Source: Opitutaceae bacterium EW11 (lineage in GTDB: Bacteria; Verrucomicrobiota; Verrucomicrobiia; Opitutales; Opitutaceae). From it: DNA of 58,746 nt. This document shows, piece by piece, positions 1 through 8,015 of the stretch. The notes under the pieces are model-generated. The model saw only the letters and a program-made list of their open reading frames with translations. It did not search any database and was not told the DNA's origin. A program made the position numbers and the translations under genes. The stretch covers positions 1 through 58,746 of the forward strand of contig QAYY01000021.1 in NCBI GenBank assembly GCA_003054665.1. The letters are read 5' to 3'. The stretch's first letter is position 1. Each line of letters opens with the position of its first letter.

Positions 1-1
1 A

Positions 2-223
2 ATGGATGGGGTCCACCTCATGCTCGCGACCGAGCTTGATCGGCTGGATCTGGTCGACGAGTACAGATTTCTCGTGCACCCCAGAATCGCAGGCCACGGC
101 CCGACTCTGTACCACAACGGGCTGCCAAGCACCCGGCGGCTCGAGCTGGTCTCGGCGAGGCCACTCCGCAGCGGCGCGGTCGCGATGCACTACCGGCGCG
201 TGCGCAGTGAAGAAAATGGCTGA
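2..223 (+). CDS. C-terminal part of a RibD/dihydrofolate-reductase-like protein (5' end outside window)
   Basis: The 73 visible residues resemble the last third of the RibD C-terminal (dihydrofolate reductase-like) fold. A helix, LDRLDLVDEYRF, is followed by a strand-turn with H and P (VHPRIAGHGPTLY) and a final strand SGAVAMHYRR. Family members are NADPH-binding reductases; many stand-alone bacterial copies have no assigned substrate. The frame is open at the window edge, so the true start is upstream. The stop falls directly at an attC-like sequence, as expected for a cassette gene. The fold call is fair; the function is unknown. Confidence 0.6.
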   Translation: MDGVHLMLATELDRLDLVDEYRFLVHPRIAGHGPTLYHNGLPSTRRLELVSARPLRSGAVAMHYRRVRSEENG

Positions 224-288
224 CCAGTCGCTGGAGCAACGCCTCCGGCCGTCGCGCCTGCTGGGAGTGTGGCTCATCATTGATCAAG
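219..288 (+). repeat. Degenerate attC site (fossil)
   Basis: The left arm reads GACCAGTCGCTGGAG at 222-236 and the right arm reads GTGGCTCATCATT at 269-281. Both are the same strings found in the intact attC sites near 55-58 kb. The central loop is shortened, so the site is about 70 bp instead of 100, and the GTTCGGC core is replaced by GATCAAG. Presence of both arms in the right order makes this a decayed attC rather than a chance match. Confidence 0.8.
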
Positions 289-508
289 ACTTTCGCGATG
301 AGGGGGCAGGTTAATTGGGTACTTTGGACGGTCTGTGTTGAGAGCATCTCTATTGCCGGGATGCCTCGGATTCTTCCTGTGGTGTTGCACTGGCTGCACC
401 GAACATCGTTTTCCGAGGCCCGGACGACACGAAGGTCCTGTATATAACACCATCGACGACAGCCCTTCATGTTCTACTGGAGAGAACCACCGAGCACCAG
501 GCACTATC

Positions 509-964
509 GTGCTTTTCCTAAGAGCTTTTGTCTCGTTCCTGATCTGCCCCGCTATGGTCGGTGGCCTGGGGCCTCTATTGCTGGTGTGGCACCGCCCTGT
601 TTTTCGGGGCTGGTTGCCATTGTCGGTTATGGTGCTCGCAGTGGGAACGCTCCTGCTGCTTTGGTGTGTACGTGATTTCTATCGTTCGGGGCGCGGAACA
701 TTGGCGCCGTGGGATCCTCCTGTGCGGCTTGTAACCGTTGGGCTCTATCGGTTTAGCAGAAACCCGATGTACTTGGCCGTATTGACGATTCTCGCGGGCT
801 GGGCGTTGCTCTACGCATCAGTCAGTTTGGTCGTCTATGGGATCATCGTGGCTGTTGGATTCCACCTGCGCGTCGTGGTCTATGAGGAGCGCCGGCTGAA
901 ACAACAGTTTGGATCCGAATGGGAAGAGTATGCCTCGAGAGTTCCGCGCTGGATTCATAAGTAG
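509..964 (+). CDS. Isoprenylcysteine carboxyl methyltransferase (ICMT/PEMT)-family membrane protein
   Basis: An integral membrane protein of about 151 residues with three or four hydrophobic segments. The C-terminal half carries the family signature: GLYRFSRNPMYLA, then a hydrophobic helix and VYEERRLKQQFGSEWEEYASRVPRW. Family members are SAM-dependent methyltransferases or related membrane enzymes; the substrate cannot be told here. The frame is open from a GTG at 335, but the 58 extra N-terminal residues are not hydrophobic and not family-like, so the GTG at 509, just before the first transmembrane segment, was chosen. It follows a fossil attC and is probably a former cassette gene. Confidence 0.75.
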   Translation: MLFLRAFVSFLICPAMVGGLGPLLLVWHRPVFRGWLPLSVMVLAVGTLLLLWCVRDFYRSGRGTLAPWDPPVRLVTVGLYRFSRNPMYLAVLTILAGWALLYASVSLVVYGIIVAVGFHLRVVVYEERRLKQQFGSEWEEYASRVPRWIHK

Positions 965-1068
965 GCAGCATGCTGTTGGAGGCGATGACGTGCGCCTGCT
1001 GCAGTCGCTCAACAGTGGCCCGTTGATTTGCACAGTAGGCAGTATCGGTATACATCGTGACGCAACGT

Positions 1069-1245
1069 ATGAATGAAGAGAATCCCAAGAAGACGGTTTC
1101 GTTTCTGACGCCGGTAGGAATCGCAGTCGGGGCAGGCGTTGGAGTCGCCGTAGGCGTGGCTGCGAAGAACCTCGCGGTCGGTGTGGCAGTCGGTGTGGCG
1201 GTCGCGGTTTCAATGTCGTTGGCTTCTTGGAGAATGACCAAATGA
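1069..1245 (+). CDS. Small glycine-zipper-like membrane protein
   Basis: A 58-residue protein with a charged N-terminus (NEENPKK) and a long run of G-x-G/A-V repeats from about residue 16 to 50, ending in WRMTK. The regular glycine and alanine spacing is that of glycine-zipper membrane-inserting peptides. ATG 1069 was taken as the start; a GTG at 1057 is also in frame. The low-complexity composition makes the coding call less certain, but a single short gene between other short + strand genes fits the cassette-like layout. Confidence 0.5.
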   Translation: MNEENPKKTVSFLTPVGIAVGAGVGVAVGVAAKNLAVGVAVGVAVAVSMSLASWRMTK

Positions 1246-1311
1246 CGACCTCGATCATCGTTTGCAGATGATATCCCGGAGCAATTGATGCAGGAATAAC
1301 GAGGGCGCATC

Positions 1312-1947
1312 TTGGACAACCCACGCTTCTATATCATCACCGGCGCGTCTGGAGCCGGAAAGTCAACGCTTCTGAGGGCCCTTGGCGATTTGGGTTACGC
1401 CGTCGTGCCGGAGGTCGCCCTCTCTATCGTCCAAGAACAAGAAAAACGCGGCGGAAATCTCTTTCCATGGACCAACCTCCAGGTGTTCATGGAAGAAGTT
1501 CTTGCGAGAAATCTCAGTGCTTACGATGCAGCTCAGACATTGCCGTCACCTGTTTTCTTCGACCGCGCGGTCCCGGAGTGCATAGGGCACATGCGAATCC
1601 TCGGGTTGGAGATTGAGGCTAAGCACGTAGAGGCATGTCGACGGCGTCCCTACGCTCACCCCGTGTTTGTTGCTGAACCGTGGCCGGAGATCTACGTCAC
1701 CGACCGTTGGCGTCGTGCATCCTTCGCCCGTGCTCAGCGGTCGTACGAACCAACCGTTGCGGCCTACGTTGCTGAGGGGTACCGGACCTGCCTTCTCCCG
1801 AAGGCGAGCGTCGAGGAGCGAGTTGCATTCGTCCGTCAGCAGATAAAGAACGATGAGCCCAAGCAAATCGCGGAGGCTTCACGTGCTGCCGTCAAGTATC
1901 CTGATGACGCAGGCCGCGCACCGATTGAGGGTGTGGATCATCATTGA
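1312..1947 (+). CDS. AAA-type predicted ATPase/kinase (AAA_28-like)
   Basis: 211 residues. A perfect Walker A motif, GASGAGKST, sits at residues 11-19, and a hydrophobic strand ending FFDRAVPE near residue 83 could be Walker B-like. This layout matches small stand-alone P-loop ATPases of the AAA_28 family, mostly of unknown role. The only upstream start in frame is TTG 1312. The last ~30 residues run through a degenerate attC and end in DHH, so the C-terminus is probably recombination-site sequence, not part of the fold. Confidence 0.75.
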   Translation: MDNPRFYIITGASGAGKSTLLRALGDLGYAVVPEVALSIVQEQEKRGGNLFPWTNLQVFMEEVLARNLSAYDAAQTLPSPVFFDRAVPECIGHMRILGLEIEAKHVEACRRRPYAHPVFVAEPWPEIYVTDRWRRASFARAQRSYEPTVAAYVAEGYRTCLLPKASVEERVAFVRQQIKNDEPKQIAEASRAAVKYPDDAGRAPIEGVDHH

Positions 1948-1956
1948 ACGTGAACC
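1851..1956 (+). repeat. Degenerate attC site (fossil), right arm well preserved
   Basis: GGTGTGGATCATCATTGAAC at 1930-1949 matches the right arm of the intact attC sites (GGCGTGGCTCATCATTAAAC) at 17 of 20 positions. The left arm around 1865-1890 is only weakly recognisable (AATCGCGGAGGCTTCACG). The core GTTCGGC has become GTGAACC. The site separates the ATPase gene from the next small ORF, as an attC should. Confidence 0.65.
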
Positions 1957-2195
1957 TCGTGAGAATCGCAGTGACCTTGACTTTGACGGCTCTTGCTTGG
2001 GCGAACTGGCCAACGGATCCGCTTCCTGCCGGGACGAAAGCAGACCGGATTGTGATCACCAAGTCGACTCACACGCTTGCTCGTGGAACTACGACCATGA
2101 CCCGATCGGCCGAGCCTGTCGCTGGAGCCTATGATCTTCGTTGTCGTGGAGGGGCATGGGCGGGCGTTGCGCTGGCGTTCGCCGCGGCGGATTAA
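1950..2195 (+). CDS. Small exported or membrane-anchored hypothetical protein
   Basis: About 81 residues with an N-terminal hydrophobic segment (VRIAVTLTLTALAWANW) that could be a signal peptide or anchor. No known domain was recognised. The C-terminal ~28 residues are translated from the attC at 2109-2207, so the native protein is only ~50 residues. GTG 1950 lies immediately after the degenerate core of the preceding attC; TTG 1944 and GTG 1959 are alternatives. One short ORF between two attC remnants is a typical cassette arrangement, but the protein may not be made. Confidence 0.4.
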   Translation: MNLVRIAVTLTLTALAWANWPTDPLPAGTKADRIVITKSTHTLARGTTTMTRSAEPVAGAYDLRCRGGAWAGVALAFAAAD

Positions 2196-2207
2196 TAGAC
2201 GTTCAAG
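2109..2207 (+). repeat. Degenerate attC site (fossil), full length
   Basis: The left arm starts with R''-like GCCGAGC, then CTGTCGCTGGAGCC, one or two changes from the intact site's CAGTCGCTGGAGCC. The right end is CGTTCAAG, with core GTTCAAG at 2201-2207. Total length is 99 bp, the same as the intact attC sites at 55-58 kb. The stem complementarity has largely decayed in the middle. Confidence 0.75.
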
Positions 2208-2208
2208 T

Positions 2209-2766
2209 ATGCATGCAGTGACTCTCAGGCAGTGGACCGAAAGCGACATCGCGCCCTACGCGGAGATGAACGCTGATCTGGAAGTGATGCGGTACTTCCC
2301 GAAGCCGCTCTCGGAGAAGGAGAGTCTGGATTCAATGAGACGGCAGCAGCAGCTCATTGCGGAGCGAGGCTGGGGGCTATGGGCCGTCGAGGTAGACGGT
2401 GCTTTTGCTGGATTTACAGGTCTTTCGGTACCTCGGTTTGACGCGGTTTTCATGCCCGCCATAGAGGCTGGGTGGCGCATTCGTCGGGAATTCTGGGGAA
2501 AGGGAATTGCCACAAGCGCCGCACAAGAGGCTCTTCGATATGGATTCGATGTGCTGAAGCTGAAGGAGATTGTCTCGTTCACTGCAGGAGTGAACTTGCG
2601 CTCAAGAAGGTTGATGGAGCGATTGGGTTTTATCCGAGATGAGCGGAGCGATTTCGACCATCCTTTGATTCCTGTCGGCCACGAGCTCCGCCGGCATGTG
2701 TTGTACCGAAAGCGGGCGAACAGATTGCTGGAGCCAACGTCTGCATCCGTCGCGCCGGATGTCTGA
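2209..2766 (+). CDS. GNAT-family N-acetyltransferase (RimJ/RimL-like)
   Basis: About 185 residues. The order of motifs is typical of acetyltransferase_3/RimJ-RimL proteins: LRQWTESDIAPYAEMN at the N-terminus, EAGWRIRREFWGKGIATSA as the acetyl-CoA pyrophosphate loop, and NLRSRRLMERLGF near the C-terminus. The acceptor is unknown. ATG 2209 lies two bases after the core of the preceding attC remnant, and the longer ORF (from 2131) would be translated attC. The last ~15 residues (RLLEPTSASVAPDV) come from the following attC, the same tail type seen in the cassette protein ending at 58,247. Confidence 0.85.
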   Translation: MHAVTLRQWTESDIAPYAEMNADLEVMRYFPKPLSEKESLDSMRRQQQLIAERGWGLWAVEVDGAFAGFTGLSVPRFDAVFMPAIEAGWRIRREFWGKGIATSAAQEALRYGFDVLKLKEIVSFTAGVNLRSRRLMERLGFIRDERSDFDHPLIPVGHELRRHVLYRKRANRLLEPTSASVAPDV

Positions 2767-2820
2767 CTGTGAGTTTGGGGATCCCTCCCTGAAGGCTTCG
2801 GCTGTGATTCAACGTACGGC
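2715..2820 (+). repeat. Degenerate attC site (fossil)
   Basis: The left arm reads GGCGAACAGATTGCTGGAGC at 2715-2734 against GCCGAACCAGTCGCTGGAGC in the intact sites. The right end reads ATTCAACGTACGGC against ATTAAACGTTCGGC, with core GTACGGC at 2814-2820. Length is 106 bp. It lies directly behind the acetyltransferase gene and overlaps its last codons. Confidence 0.75.
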
Positions 2821-2922
2821 GTGATGTTTCCCTGTCGGGCGCTTGTGCTGCCCGTTCACAGAATCGGAGCCTGACTTGTGCTGGATTTGCGCAACGGGCG
2901 TTGATGAGATAGCTTTATACGC

Positions 2923-3351
2923 GTGAAAACCATACTGGCGGTCGTCGTAGCAGCTACCCTTTGGACGTTTGCAGTCATGTCGTTGATGAGCTTAGCCGTC
3001 CTCGATTGGCCGAGCTTCGACTCGGCTACGTTTTGGTCGCTGTTTCCAGCCTCGCTGGTGACCAGTCTGCTGGTCTGGTTTGGGTTTCGGAGGCGTCTGC
3101 ATAGACCGAAAGTCTATCGAGATTGGGCGCTCCCATTCATGACGATTCTCGTTGGGGGGCCCGTGTGGACATTCTGCAGTTATGGTCTGAATTGGGCTTG
3201 GCACGGATTCCAGCTGCAGGGGTACCCGTTTGACGGATTTGCGTTCACGTTGATTGCGACCGTCGTCGTCGGGTTGGGGGCAGGGTTATTCATTACGTAT
3301 CCTCTAGCCTATCTCACACAATCGCTCTTTGGATTCGCGGCCCGAGAGTGA
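2923..3351 (+). CDS. Four-helix membrane protein of unknown function
   Basis: 142 residues with four hydrophobic stretches: about 5-28, 38-56, 69-92 and 103-130. Arginines after the second helix (FRRRLHRPKVYRDW) suggest a cytoplasmic loop. No family was recognised. GTG 2923 is the start used. It stands alone about 100 bp after a fossil attC, consistent with a former cassette. The coding call rests on the long open frame and the regular hydrophobic pattern. Confidence 0.6.
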   Translation: MKTILAVVVAATLWTFAVMSLMSLAVLDWPSFDSATFWSLFPASLVTSLLVWFGFRRRLHRPKVYRDWALPFMTILVGGPVWTFCSYGLNWAWHGFQLQGYPFDGFAFTLIATVVVGLGAGLFITYPLAYLTQSLFGFAARE

Positions 3352-3475
3352 TCCTCCGTGGTTTTGCGCTATACGGTGCTCGCTGAATATTCGGTGTGAC
3401 GAGTCCATGTTTTATCCTCGCAGATCACAGCGTGACTTGCGGTTGGATATTGCATACGGTGAACGGATCAAGAGC

Positions 3476-3988
3476 ATGAATACAGGAATAGAGATCAGGG
3501 ATGAAACCCCTGACGATTTTGATGCGATCACCGCGGTCACCGTTGCTGCTTTCAGGACGCTTGAGATTAGCAGTCACACCGAGCAGTTTATCGTTCTCGC
3601 GCTACGGAGGGCTCGGGCTCTTTCAGTCTCGCTCGTAGCAGAAGCGAACGGGCAGGTCGTGGGGCACATCGCGCTTTCGCCTGTAACGGTATCGGATAGC
3701 GCTCGCGGCTGGTACGGACTGGGCCCGATCTCCGTGTTGCCTATCTGGCAACGTCGAGGAGTGGGGAAGGCTTTGATGGACGCCGGTTTGTCTAGGCTGA
3801 AAACGATGGGCGCACGTGGATGCTGCCTTGTGGGCCATCCGGAGTACTACCCGAAGTTTGGATTTCGAAATCCCGCGCACCTCGTCGTCGATGGAGTGCC
3901 ATCCGAGGCGTTCTTCGTTCTGTCTTTCGACGGGAATGTGCCGACGGGCCGCGTAGCATTTCACGATGCGTTCAACGCTACCGGCTGA
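3476..3988 (+). CDS. GNAT-family N-acetyltransferase (YhbS-like)
   Basis: 170 residues with IRDETPDDFDAI at the start, LGPISVLPIWQRRGVGKALM as the acetyl-CoA binding loop, and GHPEYYPKFGFRNP, the signature of YhbS-type N-acetyltransferases. The substrate is unknown. ATG 3476 was chosen because the 49 residues upstream of it in the open frame have no family resemblance. It is a separate one-gene unit on the + strand. Confidence 0.88.
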   Translation: MNTGIEIRDETPDDFDAITAVTVAAFRTLEISSHTEQFIVLALRRARALSVSLVAEANGQVVGHIALSPVTVSDSARGWYGLGPISVLPIWQRRGVGKALMDAGLSRLKTMGARGCCLVGHPEYYPKFGFRNPAHLVVDGVPSEAFFVLSFDGNVPTGRVAFHDAFNATG

Positions 3989-4248
3989 AGGCGGCACGGG
4001 GACTACGCCACCTAGCTGTTGGAGTTCTGTGATCAGAGACGTGGCCGCGATGAAAGAAGAGATTGTCTTCGGCGCGTCGGCTCGTCAGTTTCACTCCATG
4101 GCTAAGATGGGGGGCGATTCAGCTAGACGACTCAAAAGGTCACGTGAAGGCAATGCACACTCGAAAATGTGCAGGTTGACCCCCGCGAACTTGCCATTGC
4201 GGTTGTTGGCGGCAGACTGTCGGTCTGGAAGGGATATGATTCTGAAAT
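3989..4248. other. Intergenic stretch without a convincing gene
   Basis: 260 bp between an acetyltransferase gene and the next small gene. Short open frames exist on both strands (for example one from ATG 4050 on + reaching 4274), but none shows a recognisable domain and the + strand one overlaps the real gene start. No attC remnant could be recognised here. Confidence 0.4.
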
Positions 4249-4653
4249 ATGAAAACTGTGGCGACATTCAGTAAACCGTTTGAGGCGCACTTGCTGATAG
4301 GCAGGCTGGAGGGCAGCGGGGTACATGCCTTCGCCAGGGATGAGAACTTCGTTACGCTCGATTGGCTCTACTCGAACGCGATCGGTGGCGTGAAGGTCGA
4401 TGTTTCGGATGAAGACTACGAGCGCGCCATGGATATCCTCAAGGAAGGCGAGGAGAGTAAGCCTCCTTCGGAGAATAAGGCGAAACCCCTCGGCCGTTAT
4501 ATCGCGATATTCGCCGTCACTTTTCTTATATCATTCATCTATCTGCTTGTCCTATTGGGCGGGTTTGCCTCGGGCGCCGTTGCCGGACCTTTGATTGCGT
4601 CGGTGCTCATTGCTCTGGTTGTGAGCGCAGCTTGTGCGGCTCTAAAGATCTAG
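4249..4653 (+). CDS. DUF2007-like protein with C-terminal membrane segments
   Basis: 134 residues. The first 70 resemble the DUF2007 'putative signal transducing protein' domain: TFSKPFEAHLLIGRLEGSGV, a short strand, then GGVKVDVSDEDYERAMDILKE. Two hydrophobic segments follow at about 85-108 and 110-130, so the domain is probably tethered to the inner membrane. The molecular function of DUF2007 proteins is not established. It is a single-gene unit on the + strand in the cassette-like region. Confidence 0.72.
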   Translation: MKTVATFSKPFEAHLLIGRLEGSGVHAFARDENFVTLDWLYSNAIGGVKVDVSDEDYERAMDILKEGEESKPPSENKAKPLGRYIAIFAVTFLISFIYLLVLLGGFASGAVAGPLIASVLIALVVSAACAALKI

Positions 4654-4742
4654 GGCAATGGAGCTGCAGCCCTCCAATGACCGTTGCGACGCCATTCCGG
4701 CACGGCCAAGCCACGGGTCATGTATGAACGCATGCCGCTCGA

Positions 4743-5246
4743 ATGCGTGTCTCTTTTGAGATCCCTCCCTGTCTGCGCGCCCCGCTGATCGTAGCGGTCG
4801 CGGCATTGCCGTTTCTGCCCTACTATTGGAGGTCCGTGGGGGCCCCGGAGGGCAGTACCGGCTCTGGGTATGCTGGCCCCCTTTGGGGAGTCAGGCTGTT
4901 TGTTGTCACTGCCCTGTTGGTCTGGGTGTTTTACCGTCTTCGGGTTGGCGGTCCGGAAGACCGTCGTGGGGTCTCGCGGCGCGTCAGACTCTCCGCGTCT
5001 TGGCTGCTCCTTCTGCCTCTGGCGTTTTACGCCACGAGGACGGATTCTTCGCTCTTGGGCGACGGTTCTCTTTTGAAGGTGGAATACGGTTTCGGGTGCC
5101 CTGGCTTCTCATGGTGCCTGTACTTCTCCGCGATTCTCCTTTCTGCGGCTCTCCAGCGTTTGATGCTCGCGAATCGGGCGGTGGGAAACGTCGATTGGCC
5201 TAGAGGCTGTCCCAAAAGTGGAAAGGATGCGCACGGAGCGAGATGA
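4743..5246 (+). CDS. Hypothetical multi-pass membrane protein
   Basis: 167 residues with hydrophobic segments near residues 12-28, 46-66, 84-98 and 120-140, separated by arginine-rich loops (RVGGPEDRRGVSRRVR). No known family was recognised. ATG 4743 begins the open frame. The last ~20 residues are polar and may come from decayed spacer sequence. Coding is supported by frame length and hydrophobic pattern only. Confidence 0.5.
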   Translation: MRVSFEIPPCLRAPLIVAVAALPFLPYYWRSVGAPEGSTGSGYAGPLWGVRLFVVTALLVWVFYRLRVGGPEDRRGVSRRVRLSASWLLLLPLAFYATRTDSSLLGDGSLLKVEYGFGCPGFSWCLYFSAILLSAALQRLMLANRAVGNVDWPRGCPKSGKDAHGAR

Positions 5247-5350
5247 TGCCGGGAGCAAGGCGCTGAGCCTGCGACTTACCGGGTAACCCGGTGAGGACTT
5301 GCGCTGCGGGATCTCTGCCGGTACCGACTCCCTTGAAGTCCTCGTTCTTC

Positions 5351-5623
5351 ATGTCTACTGGCAGCACTTCCCGTCGGGTAGGTTTCGCGCTCATGGCCTC
5401 GGCATTTGTGCTGGCGGCGTTTTTTCAGTGGAAAGGGCTGCTCTACACCCGGTCAGACGCGCCGCGCGTGTCATCTCATGTCGAATACACGCAGCCAGAC
5501 GGTACGATTGTACGCTCGACGGCCATACGATCTCGGCCGGCGGGAACGAACTGGTTGGCAGCGGCTCCACTTGCTCTGATGTTTGTCAGCGGAGCTGCGC
5601 TGGTCTCGTTCACCAAGCGCTGA
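5351..5623 (+). CDS. Small two-helix membrane protein, hypothetical
   Basis: 90 residues: an N-terminal helix (about 10-27), a polar middle part that is likely periplasmic (VSSHVEYTQPDGTIVRSTA), and a second helix near residues 66-83. ATG 5351 gives the usual short polar start followed by the first helix; an in-frame ATG at 5291 would add 20 unlikely residues. No family was recognised. Confidence 0.5.
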   Translation: MSTGSTSRRVGFALMASAFVLAAFFQWKGLLYTRSDAPRVSSHVEYTQPDGTIVRSTAIRSRPAGTNWLAAAPLALMFVSGAALVSFTKR

Positions 5624-5647
5624 ATCTGCCGCGATGGGCTTTCGTCC

Positions 5648-6073
5648 ATGAAAGGCATTCGGTTCTTTGCCGCTTGGGCTGCGCTTTTCGGATTCGCGGT
5701 GGCGTGGAACGGAGTGGTCCATCTCGTCGTGTTGGCCGATCAGAACGCGGCGATTGCGCACCTCCGGCGTAACGGAGGCGCGAAGACTCTTGCCCTATCG
5801 CTGCTGCTCACGGCGGCCGTTTGCGCTGTCTTCGTGTTCGGCTATGCGCGTGCGACAAAATCGGGGTCGATTCGCGAAGGCGTCGCCTTCGGCGGGTATT
5901 TTGCCGTGTTTGCCGGTCTCCTGGTAGACTTCAATCAATACTTGCTGTACCCGCTGCCAGGCAAACTCGTCGTAGCGTGGTTCCTCTCCGGCTTGGCGGA
6001 GTTCTGCCTGTACGGAGCCATCGCCGCAGTTGTCCTTCGCCCTTTGAAGCGCGCTCCATCGCCGGAGAGATAG
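5648..6073 (+). CDS. Four-helix membrane protein of unknown function
   Basis: 141 residues with four hydrophobic helices at about 6-28, 47-66, 78-98 and 108-130. The first helix starts straight after a short basic N-terminus. The pattern is reminiscent of small DoxX- or DUF2177-like membrane families, but no diagnostic motif was found. It begins 25 bp after the preceding membrane-protein gene, so the two could be co-transcribed. Confidence 0.6.
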   Translation: MKGIRFFAAWAALFGFAVAWNGVVHLVVLADQNAAIAHLRRNGGAKTLALSLLLTAAVCAVFVFGYARATKSGSIREGVAFGGYFAVFAGLLVDFNQYLLYPLPGKLVVAWFLSGLAEFCLYGAIAAVVLRPLKRAPSPER

Positions 6074-6121
6074 CGCGAACTCGCCTCGTGAATTCCGAGG
6101 CGGACTCATTTCCCCTTTTTC

Positions 6122-6502
6122 ATGATCAAAGCCACTGAGATTGCGTTTACCGTTCTGCCCGTGACGAACATCTCCAACGGACGCCGCTTCTACGAAAACG
6201 TCCTCGGGCTAAAGGCGACGAACGTCTTCGAGAAGGGAGATATGGGATTTGTTGAATACGATATTGGCGCTGGAACCCTGGCGATCGGGTGCGGGGCGCC
6301 GCTCTTCCGGCCAAGCAAAGACGGCGGCGCGGTCGCGCTGGAAGTCGAAGATTTCGACGCAGCCATCGCGGCGCTGAAGGCCGCCAAATGCGATTTCGCT
6401 CTGGAGCCTGGAGCCACGCCGGTATGCCGGATGGCGACCATCAGGGATCCAGATGGCAACTACATCATGATTCACAAACGCAAAGGCGCGCACGTCGGCT
6501 GA
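6122..6502 (+). CDS. VOC (glyoxalase/bleomycin-resistance) superfamily protein
   Basis: 126 residues with the paired beta-alpha-beta-beta-beta layout of VOC proteins. The N-terminal module has FTVLPVTNISNGRRFYENVLGLK and the second ends TIRDPDGNYIMIHK, where the conserved glutamate of metal-binding members is replaced by M or I. The usual first-module histidine is also not obvious, so metal binding is doubtful. The substrate is unknown. It is followed 19 bp later by the ceramidase-like gene. Confidence 0.85.
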   Translation: MIKATEIAFTVLPVTNISNGRRFYENVLGLKATNVFEKGDMGFVEYDIGAGTLAIGCGAPLFRPSKDGGAVALEVEDFDAAIAALKAAKCDFALEPGATPVCRMATIRDPDGNYIMIHKRKGAHVG

Positions 6503-6521
6503 GCCTCTCCCGGGGAAGACG

Positions 6522-7487
6522 ATGCCAATCGAGCAAGCCGGCGCGACCGTTACTCCCGCGAGCGGCGACGAAAGCAGGACTCCCCAAGCTCCTGTTCGGC
6601 GGGTATCGACAGAGGCTAATGCGCTGACGAGCGCTGCCCGCTGGCTGGTTCTGCCCTTGGTGTTGGTCTGCGCAGCTGCGGCCTGGAATCCGCGAGGTGA
6701 TTTCTGGGGCGGCGTTGAACCGCCGAAAGCCCAATGCGAGGCATACGATTCTGCCCGACTTCGGGTGGCGACGGTGCTCGATACCTCGGTTTACGACTCG
6801 GGAAAGCTAAAGCGCGTCATCCGTGAGCCGCAGAACACGGTTTCGAATCTGGCCTATGTCGCCGTGGGAGTCGCGGTGCTATTTGCGGCGCGCAGACGTA
6901 TGTCGCGGGCGTTTGGGACGGCGTGTGTCTTTCTCGGAATCGGCAGCGGGTTTTATCATGTCTCGCTGCTTCCGCAGTGGCGGATGCTGGATATTCTGGG
7001 CGTTTACGCTGTGCTTTTCTGCCTTATCGGGGTGGGAGTCGCCGCTCTGGGTCGATGGAAGAAAAAGGACGGTATGGTGGCTATCGCCTGTTGGGGTGTC
7101 GCGTTCTGGACGGGGATCCATCGAAACGACATCCGCATCCACGGCTTCAAGCTCTTGGATTCGAAACACGTGGTGATCGCGAGCGTTGCCATCGGATTCG
7201 CGTGCGCGGCGCTCTGTTTCTTCCGGGTGAAAAACCGACGACGGTATTGGGCTCGATTGGCGGTTCTGGCGCCGACCGCGGCCCTCGCTTTCTTCGGCGG
7301 CTCCGCAGATCGGTACGGTGGCGCCTGGGCGGCCCCCGATGCGCTGATACAGGGGCATACAGTCTGGCATGTTGCCGGGGCGATCGCGCTCTTGGCAGCG
7401 TACGAGGTTTTTTCGATGACCGGATACGACCGATCTGTCTTTGCGATCGACAGTGCGGAACAGGGAGATCCTCCGCGGGACCCTTGA
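6522..7487 (+). CDS. Ceramidase-like (CREST superfamily) membrane hydrolase
   Basis: 321 residues. After a ~100-residue N-terminal extension with one transmembrane segment, the protein has about seven helices and the CREST/alkaline ceramidase motifs in order: EPQNTVSNLAYV, GIGSGFYHVSL, the aspartate in LDILGVY, and GHTVWHVAGA. The S, D and three H residues that bind zinc in this superfamily are therefore visible. Known members cleave amide bonds of ceramides. Many bacterial members have no tested substrate, so the reaction here is inferred. Confidence 0.78.
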   Translation: MPIEQAGATVTPASGDESRTPQAPVRRVSTEANALTSAARWLVLPLVLVCAAAAWNPRGDFWGGVEPPKAQCEAYDSARLRVATVLDTSVYDSGKLKRVIREPQNTVSNLAYVAVGVAVLFAARRRMSRAFGTACVFLGIGSGFYHVSLLPQWRMLDILGVYAVLFCLIGVGVAALGRWKKKDGMVAIACWGVAFWTGIHRNDIRIHGFKLLDSKHVVIASVAIGFACAALCFFRVKNRRRYWARLAVLAPTAALAFFGGSADRYGGAWAAPDALIQGHTVWHVAGAIALLAAYEVFSMTGYDRSVFAIDSAEQGDPPRDP

Positions 7488-7562
7488 GCGAAGCTGCATA
7501 GCTGATTCCATTTCGCGCGACGGTTGCTGGCCACAAGCGGGTTTGCTGTTTTGCTCAGCTCC

Positions 7563-8015
7563 ATGCTGGACGCGATTCTCGGTCGTTACGCTTGGTTCGA
7601 TCATCCGGAAGGAATGAAGTTTGCGGAGACGTATCGGGACTCGTTTCGGACCGTCGGGCATTGGCTTTTCCTACCTGGGAGTTTCTCGGCCTTTCACCAA
7701 GTGATGAATTGCGAGGAGATTTGGACGATCCACGTCGGAAGACTGACGATCCACGTGATCGACGCGGCGGGGGAGTACTCACGGCACGAACTGGGGCAGC
7801 GGGTCGATCAAGGTGAAATCCCACTCATCACGATCGCGCCGGGTGCCTGGCAGGCGGCGGAGCTCCCGAATGGGGTGGAGTTCGCTTTCGGTGCAAACGT
7901 CTGCGCGCCTGCCTTCGACTATTCCCAAATGAGAATCGGGAAACGAGATGAGCTGCTCGCGCTGTTTCCTGCTCGAGCCGAGCTGATCCGGCGCCTCTCG
8001 CACGAGCAAGGCTGA
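7563..8015 (+). CDS. DUF985-type cupin protein
   Basis: 150 residues matching the cupin_5 (DUF985) family: FLPGSFSAFHQVMNCEEIW, GEIPLITIAPGAWQAAEL, and CAPAFDYSQMRIGKRDELLALFP before IRRLS. Most members have no proven function. ATG 7563 (MLDAILGRYAWF) was chosen over ATG 7524 because the family starts at that point. It lies in the same direction as its neighbours with about 75 bp upstream spacing. Confidence 0.88.
   Translation: MLDAILGRYAWFDHPEGMKFAETYRDSFRTVGHWLFLPGSFSAFHQVMNCEEIWTIHVGRLTIHVIDAAGEYSRHELGQRVDQGEIPLITIAPGAWQAAELPNGVEFAFGANVCAPAFDYSQMRIGKRDELLALFPARAELIRRLSHEQG

Noticed and set aside
4654-4742. Possible further attC remnant (CACGGGTCATGTATGAACGC)
   Set aside because: Matches the right arm at only about 12 of 19 positions and lacks a left arm; too weak to claim.
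7004-7564. 186-codon minus-strand frame opposite the ceramidase-like gene
   Set aside because: Arginine/serine-rich with no domain, while the + strand protein shows ordered family motifs.
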